Shown here piece by piece: positions 24,513 through 33,966 of a stretch of DNA of 64,000 bases. The stretch covers positions 3,038,001 through 3,102,000 of the forward strand of contig NZ_CP095481.1 in NCBI RefSeq assembly GCF_023023025.1. Direction: 5' to 3'. The translations under genes and the position numbers were made by a program. Within the stretch, counting starts at the first letter, position 1; each line of letters begins with the position of its first letter. This DNA comes from Amycolatopsis sp. WQ 127309. Lineage in GTDB: Bacteria; Actinomycetota; Actinomycetes; Mycobacteriales; Pseudonocardiaceae. A model generated the notes under the pieces. That model did no database searches, was not told the DNA's origin, and saw nothing but the letters and a program-made list of their open reading frames with translations.

Positions 24513-24692
24513 ATGAACAAGTCGGATCTCATCCGCCTGGCCATCGCCAAGGCGACGGAACACAACCGTGGGGGAAAGATGACCGGGAAGACCGTGCTCG
24601 CACTGGCCGTGATCGGCGTCGTCGTGCTGGTGGCGTTCATCGCCTACCGGCTGATCCTCGTCGAGCTGATCACCAGTTTGTCCCACAAGTAA
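24513..24692 (+). CDS. small single-span membrane protein
   Basis: The frame encodes 59 residues from ATG 24513 to TAA 24692. A charged N-terminus (KSDLIRLAIAKATEHNRGGK) is followed by one strong helix (VLALAVIGVVVLVAFIAYRL) and a short tail. It sits 6-9 nt upstream of the histidine kinase start, so the two are almost surely co-transcribed. It may modulate the kinase in the membrane, but this is inference from position only. Confidence 0.65.
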   Translation: MNKSDLIRLAIAKATEHNRGGKMTGKTVLALAVIGVVVLVAFIAYRLILVELITSLSHK

Positions 24693-24698
24693 GGGGGA

Positions 24699-25823
24699 GT
24701 GTTGCCGAAGCGGCCCTTGCTGCCGGACACCATCGCGCCGTCGTGGCTGGTGGTGCAGGCACTCGGCACGCTCTTCATCGCGGCGACGCTGCTGACCGCG
24801 CGCGAGCCGGACGCGCGGATCTGGGCCTGTTACGGCGTCTCGGCCGCGTGCTGGCTCGGGTTCGTCGTCGTGGCGTACCGGCTGCCGCGGACGGCGGCGG
24901 TGCTGCTCGCGGTGGCCAGTGCGGTGCCGGCGGCCGTGCTCGGATGGTCCGGGGACTCGTCCGCGATCGTCCTGTCCGTCGTGGCGCTGGGCCGGCTCGC
25001 GACGCTGGTCACGGTGGGTGTCGCCGCGATCGTCGCCGTCGGCGTGGCCGACGTCGTGCTGGCGGTGACGTCGTACGCCGTCGCCGGGCGGAGCCTCGGG
25101 CTCGTCGACCTGGGCGTGATGCTCCTGCTCGTGCTGCTCGGGCTCAACCGGCGGCAGTACGAAGTGCAGGCGAAACAGGCGGAAGCGCTGCTGGAGCAGA
25201 CGCGGCTCGCGCAGGCCGAGCACTCCCGCGCCGCCGCGCTCGACGAGCGCACCCGGATCGCGCGCGAGCTGCACGACGTCCTCGCGCATTCGCTGGGGGC
25301 GCTGGGTGTCCAGCTCGAACTGGCCGAGGTGCTGCTGGCCGAGAAGTCCGATGTGGACGGTGCGCTCGCGGCCGTCCGGCGGTCCCGGCGCCTGGCCAAC
25401 GACGGCCTGGCCGAGGCCCGCGACGCCGTCGCCGCGCTCCGCCGGGACGTCCTGCCGCTGGCCGACGCGCTCGCCGCGGTGGCGGCCGCGCACGCCCGTG
25501 ACCACGGGGTTTCCGTGGCTTTCGCCGCCGACGGCGCGTCCCGGCCGTTGCCGTCGGCGGCCGTCGTCGCGCTGGTCGGCACCGCGCGCGAAGCGCTGAC
25601 GAACGCGGGCAAGCACGCGCCGGGTGCGGACGTCCGGATGCGGTTGACGTACGAACCCGGTGTCGTGCGGCTGGACGTCGTCAACACAACGAGCGACTTC
25701 ACTCGAACAGGTGAAGGTTTCGGGTTGGCCGGGATGCGCGAGCGGCTCGCGCTCGCCGGTGGCACCCTGGCGTCGGGCCCGGAAGCCGGCCGGTGGCGCG
25801 TGCTCGCGGAGGTGCGGAGTTGA
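24699..25823 (+). CDS. sensor histidine kinase (NarL/DesK type, HisKA_3)
   Basis: The product has 374 residues. Four to five membrane helices (residues about 10-150) replace an extracellular sensor. The dimerisation domain has ERTRIARELHDVLAHSLGAL with the phospho-accepting His, and the C-terminal ATPase domain shows ALTNAGKHAPGA (N box) and GFGLAGMRERL (G box). The start is GTG 24699 or TTG 24702; the latter has better spacing from GGGGGAG. Its stop overlaps the response regulator start, so the two form a pair. Confidence 0.92.
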   Translation: MLPKRPLLPDTIAPSWLVVQALGTLFIAATLLTAREPDARIWACYGVSAACWLGFVVVAYRLPRTAAVLLAVASAVPAAVLGWSGDSSAIVLSVVALGRLATLVTVGVAAIVAVGVADVVLAVTSYAVAGRSLGLVDLGVMLLLVLLGLNRRQYEVQAKQAEALLEQTRLAQAEHSRAAALDERTRIARELHDVLAHSLGALGVQLELAEVLLAEKSDVDGALAAVRRSRRLANDGLAEARDAVAALRRDVLPLADALAAVAAAHARDHGVSVAFAADGASRPLPSAAVVALVGTAREALTNAGKHAPGADVRMRLTYEPGVVRLDVVNTTSDFTRTGEGFGLAGMRERLALAGGTLASGPEAGRWRVLAEVRS

Positions 25824-26458
25824 TCAGGGTGGTCGTGGCGGACGACCAGCAAGCCGTCCGCGAAGGCCTGGTCGCGCTGCTCGGCCTGCTCGACGACATC
25901 ACGGTCGTGGCCTCGGCGGGCAACGGCCGCGAAGCCGTCGAAGCGCTGGTCACGCACCCCGCCGACGTCGTGCTGATGGACCTGCGGATGCCGGAGCTGG
26001 ACGGCGTCGCCGCGACCCGGCTGATCCGGCGCGACCACCCCGGCACCGCCGTCGTCGTGCTGACGACCTACGCCGACGACACGTCGATCGCGGACGCGTT
26101 GCGCGCCGGGGCCCGCGGTTACCTGACCAAGGACGCCGGCCGCACCGAGATCGCCGCCGCGCTGCGCTCCGCGGCCGCCGGGCAGGCGATCTTCACCGCC
26201 GCGGTCTCCGACCGGCTCGTCGCCGCGCTCGACGGCCGGCCCGCGTCGCGCGCCAAAGCCGAGCTGCCGGACGGCCTGACCGCCCGCGAAGCCGAAGTCC
26301 TCGGGCTGATCGCGCGGGGCCTGACCAACGCGGAGATCGCGGGCGAGCTGTTCATCGGCGAAGCGACCGTCAAAACCCACATCAACAACGCCTTCGCGAA
26401 GATCGGCGCCCGCCACCGCGCGGAAGCCGTCCGCTATGCGCTCGCTCACCGACTCTGA
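25820..26458 (+). CDS. LuxR-type (NarL) response regulator
   Basis: The product has 212 residues from TTG at 25820, overlapping the kinase stop (TTGA) with GGAGG 7 nt upstream. The receiver domain has the acidic ADDQ pocket, phospho-acceptor Asp in VVLMDLRMPELDG, Thr in VVVLTTYADD and Lys in GYLTKDAG. The C-terminal LuxR helix-turn-helix is LTAREAEVLGLIARGLTNAE...VKTHINNAFAKI. Targets are unknown; no adjacent ABC transporter suggests one. Confidence 0.94.
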   Translation: MIRVVVADDQQAVREGLVALLGLLDDITVVASAGNGREAVEALVTHPADVVLMDLRMPELDGVAATRLIRRDHPGTAVVVLTTYADDTSIADALRAGARGYLTKDAGRTEIAAALRSAAAGQAIFTAAVSDRLVAALDGRPASRAKAELPDGLTAREAEVLGLIARGLTNAEIAGELFIGEATVKTHINNAFAKIGARHRAEAVRYALAHRL

Positions 26459-26553
26459 GATCACGTGCTGATGACAGCGGGCGGTGCCGGTGGCTGCGCG
26501 TGCGGCGACTCGGCTACCTTTCTGCGGGTAAGGCTCATGGGGAGGAATCGGGG

Positions 26554-27984
26554 ATGACCAGCACTGCGACGGCGCCGGGTCCCCCGGCGCCCGCGTCCGG
26601 ACCCGCGCCGCCGAAGCCGAAGCCGCCGCCGGAAGGCCGCGACCGGGCCGGGGGCCGCAGCGGTTTCCTGGGCCTGCTGGACCTGCCTGGCCAGGGGATA
26701 CGCGCGGTCATCCGATCCGCCGCGACCACCCCCGGCCGGCTCACCGTCATCGCCGTCGGGCTGGTGCTGCTGGCCCTGGTCGCCGGGCTCGTCGCGACGC
26801 TGTCGGTGCAGAACCGCGACGACACGATCACCGGCGTCATCGACCACCGCGAACCCCTCGCCGCCGCGTCGCAGCAGGTCTACCGCTCGCTGTCCGACGC
26901 GGACGCGACCGCGGCGAGCGCGTTCCTCTCCATCGGCACCGAGCCGCCCGAACTCCGCCAGCGCTACGAGCGTGACATCGCCGAGGCCGGCGCCGCGCTC
27001 GCGAAGGCCGCTTCGGACTCCGGTGACGTCGCCGACGCCGCCGGCCCGGTCGACGTCCTGAACCAGCAGCTGCCCGTCTACACCGGCCTGGTCGAGACGG
27101 CCCGCTCGAACAACCGGCTCGGCTACCCGGTCGGCGCGTCCTACCTGCGCGAGGCGTCCGAGCTGATGCGGGCGAAGATCCTGCCCGCCGCCCAGGACCT
27201 CTACCGCGTCGACACCGAGAAGCTGATCGAAGAGCAGGACAGCGCCACCGGCTTCCCGTGGCTCGCCACGATCCTGGTGGTCGCGCTGCTCGCCGCGCTC
27301 GTCGTCGCCCAGATCTACCTGACGCGGCGGACGAACCGGCTGCTCAACGTCGGGCTCGTCGTCGCGACGGTCGCGGTCGTGCTGTCGCTGCTGTGGGGCG
27401 CGGTCGCGCTGGTCGTGCAGGGCAGTCTGGTCGGCGCCGGGCAGGACGACGGCTCGCACCGCGTCGACGTCCTCGTGCGCGCGCGGATCGCCGCGCTGCA
27501 GGCCCGCGCGGACGAGACGCTGACGCTGGTCGCCCGCGGTGACGGCGCGGCGTACGAAAAGGACTTCGGCACCAACGCCGTTCAGCTTGCCGGGGCCGAT
27601 GGCCAGGGCGGCCTGCTCGGCGAGGCCCGCAGCCTGATTTCCGACGGCGACGGCGCCGCGAAGGTCGTCGACGCGACGAAGGCGGCGAACGACTGGTTCA
27701 AGGCGCACAAGACGGTCCGGTCCCAGGACGACTCCGGGCAGTACCAGGAAGCCGTCGACTTCGCCGTGCTGGAGGACAAGACCGACGGCTCGGCCCCGGC
27801 GTTCCGGCGGCTCGACGACGCCCTCCAGGACGCGATCGACGTCGGGCGGCAGGAGTTCCTCGACAGCACCCACGGCGGCGACAGCGCGCTGACGCTCCTC
27901 GCGCCGGGCCTGGCCGTGCTGGCGATCGTCGCCGCGGCGGGGGCCACCATGGGAATCCGGGAGCGACTGAGGGAGTACCGGTGA
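26554..27984 (+). CDS. glnX: GlnX-like membrane sensor protein
   Basis: The product has 476 residues; GGGGAGG lies 8 nt before ATG 26554. A proline-rich cytoplasmic start is followed by a helix (about 62-86), an extracytoplasmic helical domain, helices near 230-250 and 268-290, a second extracytoplasmic helical domain and a last helix near the C-terminus. The gene order glnX-glnH-pknG is that of Mycobacterium tuberculosis Rv0412c-Rv0411c-Rv0410c, where GlnX links the amino-acid binding protein GlnH outside to the kinase PknG inside. It overlaps glnH by 4 nt. Confidence 0.9.
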   Translation: MTSTATAPGPPAPASGPAPPKPKPPPEGRDRAGGRSGFLGLLDLPGQGIRAVIRSAATTPGRLTVIAVGLVLLALVAGLVATLSVQNRDDTITGVIDHREPLAAASQQVYRSLSDADATAASAFLSIGTEPPELRQRYERDIAEAGAALAKAASDSGDVADAAGPVDVLNQQLPVYTGLVETARSNNRLGYPVGASYLREASELMRAKILPAAQDLYRVDTEKLIEEQDSATGFPWLATILVVALLAALVVAQIYLTRRTNRLLNVGLVVATVAVVLSLLWGAVALVVQGSLVGAGQDDGSHRVDVLVRARIAALQARADETLTLVARGDGAAYEKDFGTNAVQLAGADGQGGLLGEARSLISDGDGAAKVVDATKAANDWFKAHKTVRSQDDSGQYQEAVDFAVLEDKTDGSAPAFRRLDDALQDAIDVGRQEFLDSTHGGDSALTLLAPGLAVLAIVAAAGATMGIRERLREYR

Positions 27985-28952
27985 GCAGGCGGGGTTACAC
28001 GGTCCGGATCGGCGCGCTGGCGGTCGTCGCGGTGCTGACGGCGGCCTGCGGGAGCCCCGGGAAACCGGTCGACCCGGCGCCGGTGAGCAACGCGGCCTGG
28101 CCGCAGCCCGCGCACGTCGGCGGCCCGGACTCGACGGCCGGCGGCGGCACCGACACCAGCTGCAACCCGCAGGCCAGCCTCGCGCCGAGCGGGACGTCGA
28201 TTCCCGACGGCTCGACCATGGCGAAGATCAAGGAACGCGGGAAGCTGATCGCCGGCGTCGACCAGACGACGTACCTGTTCGGGTTCCGCAACCCCACCAC
28301 GGGCAACATCGAGGGCTTCGACATCGACATGGTCAACGAGATCGCCCGGGCGATCTTCGGCGCGCCGGAAGGGCGCGTGCAGTTCCGCGCGATCCCGTCG
28401 TCGCAGCGCGAAGACGTCCTGACGCAGGGCCAGGTCGACATCGTGGTCCGGACCTACAGCATCACCTGCGCGCGCAAGGCGAAGGTGCAGTTCTCCTCGG
28501 TGTACTACAAAGCCGGTCAGCGGATCCTCGTCACCAAGGAGTCGAAGGTGACCAAGCTGGCCGACTTGAGCGGCAAGCGGGTGTGCGCGACGAAGAAGTC
28601 GACGTCGCTGGCGAAGATCGCGACGGACCCCGCGAAGCCGGTGCCGGTCTCGGTGGACAACTGGTCGGACTGCCTGGTGATGCTCCAGCAGGGCCAGGTC
28701 GAAGCCGTCTCGACCGACGACACCATCCTCGCCGGGATGGCCGCGCAGGACCCGACGTTGCAGGTCGTGGGCGACCAGTTCACCGAAGAGGACTACGGCA
28801 TCGGCGTGCCGAAGGACAACACGGACATGGTCAAGTACGTCAACGCCGTGCTCGACAACATCCGCAACAGCGGCGCTTGGCAGGACAGCTACCGCAAATG
28901 GGTGGAGCCCTCGCTGGGGCCGGCGTCGCCGCCGTCGCCGCAGTACCAGTGA
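27981..28952 (+). CDS. glnH: GlnH-like solute-binding lipoprotein (aspartate/glutamate sensing)
   Basis: The product has 323 residues. GTG at 27981 overlaps the glnX stop. A lipoprotein signal ends in the lipobox LTAAC (Cys about residue 23). The body is a family 3 solute-binding protein, with GKLIAGVDQTTYLFGFRNP, GFDIDMVNEIARAIFG and KRVCATKKSTSLAKI. No permease genes accompany it, consistent with a sensing role with GlnX and PknG rather than transport. Confidence 0.92.
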   Translation: MSRRGYTVRIGALAVVAVLTAACGSPGKPVDPAPVSNAAWPQPAHVGGPDSTAGGGTDTSCNPQASLAPSGTSIPDGSTMAKIKERGKLIAGVDQTTYLFGFRNPTTGNIEGFDIDMVNEIARAIFGAPEGRVQFRAIPSSQREDVLTQGQVDIVVRTYSITCARKAKVQFSSVYYKAGQRILVTKESKVTKLADLSGKRVCATKKSTSLAKIATDPAKPVPVSVDNWSDCLVMLQQGQVEAVSTDDTILAGMAAQDPTLQVVGDQFTEEDYGIGVPKDNTDMVKYVNAVLDNIRNSGAWQDSYRKWVEPSLGPASPPSPQYQ

Positions 28953-29007
28953 GCCGCTCGCGGCTAGGATCGGTCCTCGTACGTCGTCGGGGATCTGGGA
29001 GGTAGCA

Positions 29008-31731
29008 GTGTCTGAGGAGCCGCGCCGTCCTCGGCACGCCGCGCCGGACGACGAGCCGCAGGTGGCCACGCCGAGCTGGCAGCCGCCGCCACCGGTGCGG
29101 TGGGAGACGCCGGAGCCGTCGATCTCCGGCCGCCTCGACGACACCGAACCGCCCGCCGCCGAGCGCACCGTCTTCCACGCGCCGGTCCGGCGTCCGCCGG
29201 CAGCGCCGACGCCGCCGCGCGGCCAGTCCTCCTCCTTCGTGCGCGGGCAGATCCCGGGCGCGGACGACCCGACCCGGCCGCCGGGCCGGATGAGCCCGGT
29301 GACCCCGCCGCCCGGCACGCCGCCGGTCGCGCCGGTCGCGCCGTCGGTGGAGCCGACGCAGGCCGTCCGGGTGGATCCGAACGCGCCGCAGCCGACGAGC
29401 GTGCTCGCGGTGCCCACCCCGGAGACCCAGAGCATCATGCCGCCGGCCCCGCGGCCGGAGCCCGGGCCGGGCGCGCTGCCGGACCCGGGCACCGAGAGCG
29501 TGCTGCCCGAGCGCAGCAGCGACGGCCGGCACACGGGCACCGGAACGGGCACGGGCACCGGAACCGGCAGTGGCAGTGGCAGCGCCGCGGTTTCCGGCTC
29601 CGGACCGTTCCCCGGCACTTCGCGGCGGACGTCGTCGCGGACGTCCCGCTCGCGCCGCGGCCGGCTCGGCGCCGGCCTGGTCGAGGTCCCGCCGGTCCCG
29701 GCGCGCGACCCGGCGTCCGCGGTGCTGACGAACCCGATGGTGTCGGAGGAAAAGCGCTTCTGCGGCAGCTGCAGCGCGAAGGTCGGCCGCGGCACCAGCG
29801 GCGGGAAGCCCGGTGCGGCGGAAGGAAAGTGCGAGAACTGCGGCACGTCGTTCTCGTTCGTGCCGAAGCTGCAGCCGAACGAGCTGGTCGGTGGGCAGTA
29901 CGAGGTCCTCGGCGCGATCGCGTACGGCGGCCTGGGCTGGATCTACCTGGCGCAGGACCACAACGTGTCCGACCGCTGGGTCGTCCTCAAAGGACTGATC
30001 GACACCGGCGACGCGACGGCGATGGCGGCCGCGGCCAACGAACAGCGCTTCCTGGCCGAGGTCGAGCACCCGAACATCGTCAAGATCCACAACTTCGTGC
30101 AGCACCCGGACCGCCAGAGCGGCACGACCGTCGGCTACATCGTGATGGAGTACATCGGCGGCCAGTCGCTGCGGCAGCTCGCGCTGGCGCACCACCGGGA
30201 AAGCCGGCGCCCGGAGCCGCTGCCGATCGGCCAGGTGCTGGCGTACGGGCTGGAGATCCTGCCCGCCATGGGTTACCTGCACAGCCAGGGCCTGCTGTAC
30301 TGCGACCTCAAGCCGGACAATGTGATCCAGACCAACGAGCAGCTGAAGCTGATCGACCTGGGCGCGGTCCGGCGGCTCGACGACTACGAGAGCCCGCTGT
30401 TCTTCACGACCGGTTACAGCGCACCGGAACTGGCGACGCAGGGCGCGTCGATCGCGTCGGACCTGTTCACCGTCGGGCGCACGCTCGCCGTGCTGAGCTT
30501 CGAGTTCACCGGCTACACCAGCAAGTTCAAGACGACGCTGCCCGGGTCGGACGCGGTCCCGCTGTTCGCGTTGTTCGGTTCGTACCACCGGTTCCTGAAG
30601 CGCGCGACGCACGCCGACCCGGACCGGCGGTTCCTCTCCGCCGAGGAGATGGCCGACCAGCTCACCGGCGTGCTGCGCGAGATCATGGCGCTCGGCACCG
30701 GCAAGCCGCGGCCCGGCGCGTCCACGGTGTTCGGCCCGGAGAGCCGCACGTTCGGCGTGCAGCTGGTGGTGCAGGAGGCCGGCGGGAGCGTGCCGCTGCC
30801 CGGCGCGGCCGAGGTCGTCGCCGGCCTGCCGATCCCGCAGGTCGACACGGACGACCCGGCGGCGGGCGTGCTCGCCACGACGACGTCGCTCGAGCCGCGT
30901 GGCGCGATCGAAGCGCTGGCCGGCGCGCCCCGGGAGTCGATCGAGGTGCGGCTGCGGATCGTCCGCGCCCGGATCGAGCTGGGCGAGCTGTCCGAGGCGC
31001 AGCGGCAGCTGCAGGCGGCGCAGTACCTGGCCATCAAGAACGGTTTCCCGCACGACTGGCGGATCGACTGGTACCGCGGCCTGATCGAGCTGGCGGGCGG
31101 CCGCTCGCGCGTCGCGCACGTCGCGTTCGAAGCCGTGTACGACGACCTGCCGGGCGAGATCGCGCCGAAGCTGGCGCTGGGCGTCAGCGCCGAAGGCGTC
31201 GGCGACTACTTCGCGGCCGCGCGCTTCTACGAGCTGGTCTGGCGCACGGACCGCAGCTACGTCAGCGCCGCGTTCGGCCTGGCGCGGGTGTACCTCGCGC
31301 AGGGCGCGCGGACCAGCGCGGTCGAGGTGCTCGAGATGGTGCCGTCGTCGTCGACGCACTACGTCGACGCGCAGGTCGCGGCGATCAAAATCAAGACGAC
31401 CGCGACCCGGGCGGCGGGCAAGGAAGCCCTGGTCGCCGAGCACGACCTGCTCGACGCGTCGGCCCGGCTGGAGCGCCTCCGCCTGGACGCCGAGCGCCGC
31501 ACGAGCCTGTCGGCGGGAGTGCTCGAAGCCGCGTACGAGTGGCTTCGCGGCCCTCGCCAGGGCCCGCCGACGCCGGGAGCGCGGGTGCTGGGCTGCCCGC
31601 TGGAGGAGCGTGAGCTGCGCTTCGGCCTGGAGCGCTGCTACCGGGCCCTGGCCCGCCTGGCGGCAACGGTCGAGCAGCGCGTGGAGCTGGTGGACAAGGC
31701 GAACGCCATCCGCCCCCGCACCCTCACCTGA
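29008..31731 (+). CDS. pknG: Ser/Thr protein kinase PknG
   Basis: The product has 907 residues from GTG 29008 after GGGAGG. Order: a long disordered Pro/Arg-rich N-terminus with a (TG)n(SG)n tract near 176-192; a rubredoxin-like metal site (CGSC at 252-255, CENC at 275-278); the kinase domain with a YGGLGWIYLAQDHN glycine loop, YCDLKPDNV catalytic loop (D433) and DLGAVR; and a C-terminal TPR domain from about 640. This matches mycobacterial PknG, which phosphorylates GarA-type FHA proteins to control 2-oxoglutarate and glutamate metabolism. It is cytosolic and is regulated by GlnX/GlnH encoded upstream. Confidence 0.96.
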   Translation: MSEEPRRPRHAAPDDEPQVATPSWQPPPPVRWETPEPSISGRLDDTEPPAAERTVFHAPVRRPPAAPTPPRGQSSSFVRGQIPGADDPTRPPGRMSPVTPPPGTPPVAPVAPSVEPTQAVRVDPNAPQPTSVLAVPTPETQSIMPPAPRPEPGPGALPDPGTESVLPERSSDGRHTGTGTGTGTGTGSGSGSAAVSGSGPFPGTSRRTSSRTSRSRRGRLGAGLVEVPPVPARDPASAVLTNPMVSEEKRFCGSCSAKVGRGTSGGKPGAAEGKCENCGTSFSFVPKLQPNELVGGQYEVLGAIAYGGLGWIYLAQDHNVSDRWVVLKGLIDTGDATAMAAAANEQRFLAEVEHPNIVKIHNFVQHPDRQSGTTVGYIVMEYIGGQSLRQLALAHHRESRRPEPLPIGQVLAYGLEILPAMGYLHSQGLLYCDLKPDNVIQTNEQLKLIDLGAVRRLDDYESPLFFTTGYSAPELATQGASIASDLFTVGRTLAVLSFEFTGYTSKFKTTLPGSDAVPLFALFGSYHRFLKRATHADPDRRFLSAEEMADQLTGVLREIMALGTGKPRPGASTVFGPESRTFGVQLVVQEAGGSVPLPGAAEVVAGLPIPQVDTDDPAAGVLATTTSLEPRGAIEALAGAPRESIEVRLRIVRARIELGELSEAQRQLQAAQYLAIKNGFPHDWRIDWYRGLIELAGGRSRVAHVAFEAVYDDLPGEIAPKLALGVSAEGVGDYFAAARFYELVWRTDRSYVSAAFGLARVYLAQGARTSAVEVLEMVPSSSTHYVDAQVAAIKIKTTATRAAGKEALVAEHDLLDASARLERLRLDAERRTSLSAGVLEAAYEWLRGPRQGPPTPGARVLGCPLEERELRFGLERCYRALARLAATVEQRVELVDKANAIRPRTLT

Positions 31732-32319
31732 TCAGGGGTTGATCTCCCAGTCGCCGCGTTCGCGCTGGTTCTTCTCGTGCTGGGCGGCCAGCTTCTCCAG
31801 CGCCTGCGGGTCGCCGTGGTTGGCGAAGTGGTCGAAGCCCACCACGATGAACAGCGCGCGGGCGCTCACCGCGATCGGGCCGTCCTCGGCGTCGAGGCGG
31901 CCGTCCGCGCTGACGTAGATCTTGCGGCCGGCGATGCCGTCGAGGTGCGCGGTGATGAACAGCGTCGAGCCGACCGGCACCGGACGGCGGAAGTCCGTCT
32001 CCAGCTTCCCGGTGACCGCCGGGCGGCGCATCAAGTTGCCCACCGTCGAGCCGAGCGCCTCGTCGAACGCGCAGGCCAGGAGGCCGCCGTGGGCGAGCCC
32101 GGGCGCGCCCTGGTGGGCCGCGGTGACGGTGAACCGCGAGTGCACGACCTGGCCTTCACCGACGGTCGAGCGCAGGTGCAGCCCGGCGTCGGCCTCGTCA
32201 CCGCAGCCGAAGCACTCGCCGAAGTGCACGCCCAGCTCGGTGCCGGGTTCCGGCGCCTTCGGGTGCGGGACCGCCGGCTCCACCGGTACCGGCGGCCAGG
32301 GTTGAGAAACACGGCTCAT
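31732..32319 (-). CDS. PaaI-type thioesterase (4HBT superfamily)
   Basis: The product has 195 residues. The hotdog core has the PaaI-like motif GLAHGGLLACAFDEALGS followed by a TGKLETDFRRPVPVG strand. An N-terminal CFGCGDE segment is common in this actinobacterial subgroup. ATG at 32319 is used. It converges with pknG, the stops being adjacent. It is probably an acyl-CoA thioesterase; substrate unknown. Confidence 0.85.
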   Translation of the reverse strand: MSRVSQPWPPVPVEPAVPHPKAPEPGTELGVHFGECFGCGDEADAGLHLRSTVGEGQVVHSRFTVTAAHQGAPGLAHGGLLACAFDEALGSTVGNLMRRPAVTGKLETDFRRPVPVGSTLFITAHLDGIAGRKIYVSADGRLDAEDGPIAVSARALFIVVGFDHFANHGDPQALEKLAAQHEKNQRERGDWEINP

Positions 32320-32520
32320 GCGCTGACGTTAACTCGCGGGTAGTCGTCCGCTTCGTCCGGCCCGCGACGTGACCCGGCAACGTACACCTCTCAGTAGCCG
32401 GAAAGTTCCCCACTGTAGAGATTCCCGGGCTCAGACTGCCGACCTGCGGCAACCGGTCGAGACTGGCTTGATGAGCTCGAACGGCCCAACGGGCACGCTA
32501 CGGAGGAGGTCGTCGCCGGC

Positions 32521-33897
32521 ATGAGCGAACCAGCAGCTACGACGGGCAAACCGGAAGTGGACGAGAGAACCGTCAAGCGCGCCGTGTGGGCGTCCGCGAT
32601 GGGCAACGCCACCGAGTGGTACGACTACGGCGTCTTCACCTCGGGCGCGATCGCCGTCAGCATCGGCTCGGAGTTCTTCCCCGGCGACGGCAACGCCGTG
32701 CTCAAGTCGCTGGCGCTGCTGGCGGTCGGGTTCATCGTGCGGCCGTTCGGCGGGGCGTTCTTCGGCCCGCTCGGGGACAAGATCGGCCGCCAGAAGGTCC
32801 TGGCCATCACGATCCTGCTGATGTCGGGCTGCACGTTCCTGGTGGGCGTCCTGCCGACGTACTCCGGCGGCTACAGCATGGGCATCGCGGCCCCGATCGC
32901 GATCCTGCTCCTGCGCATCATCCAGGGCTTCTCCACCGGCGGTGAGTACGGCGGCGCGGCGACGTTCATCGCCGAGTACTCGCCGACGAAACGCCGGGGC
33001 TTCTTCGGCAGCTTCCTCGAACTGGGGACGCTCGCCGGGTACGTGCTCGGCAACCTCGTGGTGCTCGCCGTGACGCTCTCGCTGTCGGCCGACCAGGTCG
33101 ACGCCTGGGGCTGGCGGATCCCGTTCTTCGTCGCGCTGCCGCTGGGCCTGGTCGGGCTCTACCTGCGGAACAAGCTCGAGGACACCCCCGAGTTCCGCCG
33201 GCTGGAGGCCTCGGGCGAGAAGCCGCGCAAGGCGCCGCTCAAGGAGATCTTCACCCGCAACTGGCGGATGATCCTCAACCTGATCGGCATCGTGCTGCTG
33301 CTGAACGTCGCGGACTACCTGCTGCTGACCACGATGCCGACGTACTTCACGGAAACGCTGAAGATCAACGACAACACGTCGACGCTGATCATCATCGCGG
33401 TCGAGGTCCTGCAGATGGCGATCATCGTGCCGCTCGGCGCGCTGTCCGACAAGATCGGCCGGAAGCCGCTGCTGCTCACCGCGGCCATCGGGTTCCTGGT
33501 GCTGAGCTGGCCGTCGCTCAAGCTGATGCAGTCCGGCAGCATCCTGTGGCTGTTCGTCGGGTTCCTGATCGTGGCGATCCTGCTGGTGCTGATGCTCGCG
33601 GTGATCGGCTCGACGTTCCCGGCGATGTTCCCGACCCGCGTCCGGTACGGCTCGTTCGCGATCGGCTACAACATCTCGACGTCGCTGTTCGGTGGTACCT
33701 GCGGTGTCATCGTGACGGCGTTGATCCAGAGCACCGGCAACCCGGACTGGCCGGCGTACTACCTGATGGCGGCGGCCCTGATCGCGATCATCCCGATCAT
33801 CAAGATCCCGGAGACGTCGCAGGTGCCGATCGAGCAGATCGACACCGAGGACAGCGGGGGCGGCAAGTCCCTGACCGGCGCGTCCGCTCAGCGTTGA
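32521..33897 (+). CDS. MFS transporter, metabolite:H+ symporter (ProP/KgtP-like)
   Basis: The product has 458 residues and about 12 membrane helices. It shows the MHS-family pattern: GNATEWYDYGVFTSGAIA in helix 1, GDKIGRQKVLAITI (MFS motif A), and IIQGFSTGGEYGGAATFIAE. Relatives take up proline/betaine, 2-oxoglutarate, shikimate or citrate. A cytoplasmic C-terminal tail (SQVPIEQIDTEDSGGGK) ends the protein. GGAGG lies upstream. Substrate unknown. Confidence 0.92.
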   Translation: MSEPAATTGKPEVDERTVKRAVWASAMGNATEWYDYGVFTSGAIAVSIGSEFFPGDGNAVLKSLALLAVGFIVRPFGGAFFGPLGDKIGRQKVLAITILLMSGCTFLVGVLPTYSGGYSMGIAAPIAILLLRIIQGFSTGGEYGGAATFIAEYSPTKRRGFFGSFLELGTLAGYVLGNLVVLAVTLSLSADQVDAWGWRIPFFVALPLGLVGLYLRNKLEDTPEFRRLEASGEKPRKAPLKEIFTRNWRMILNLIGIVLLLNVADYLLLTTMPTYFTETLKINDNTSTLIIIAVEVLQMAIIVPLGALSDKIGRKPLLLTAAIGFLVLSWPSLKLMQSGSILWLFVGFLIVAILLVLMLAVIGSTFPAMFPTRVRYGSFAIGYNISTSLFGGTCGVIVTALIQSTGNPDWPAYYLMAAALIAIIPIIKIPETSQVPIEQIDTEDSGGGKSLTGASAQR

Positions 33898-33917
33898 GCG
33901 GTCCCGCGCCTCGAAAT

Positions 33918-33955
33918 ACGTGTGCCCCGTCCGGATCACCGGGCGGGGCACACGT
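33918..33955. terminator. bidirectional terminator
   Basis: ACGTGTGCCCCG (33918-33929) pairs perfectly with CGGGGCACACGT (33944-33955) across a 14-nt loop. It lies between the convergent transporter and the sigma-operon membrane gene and can serve both. Confidence 0.8.
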
Positions 33956-33966
33956 GCGTCGTGGGG

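Noticed and set aside
25793..26458. Response regulator as the lanthipeptide activator AmfR/RamR
   Set aside because: It is paired with its own histidine kinase by a 4-nt overlap and lies more than 10 kb from the lanthipeptide operon.
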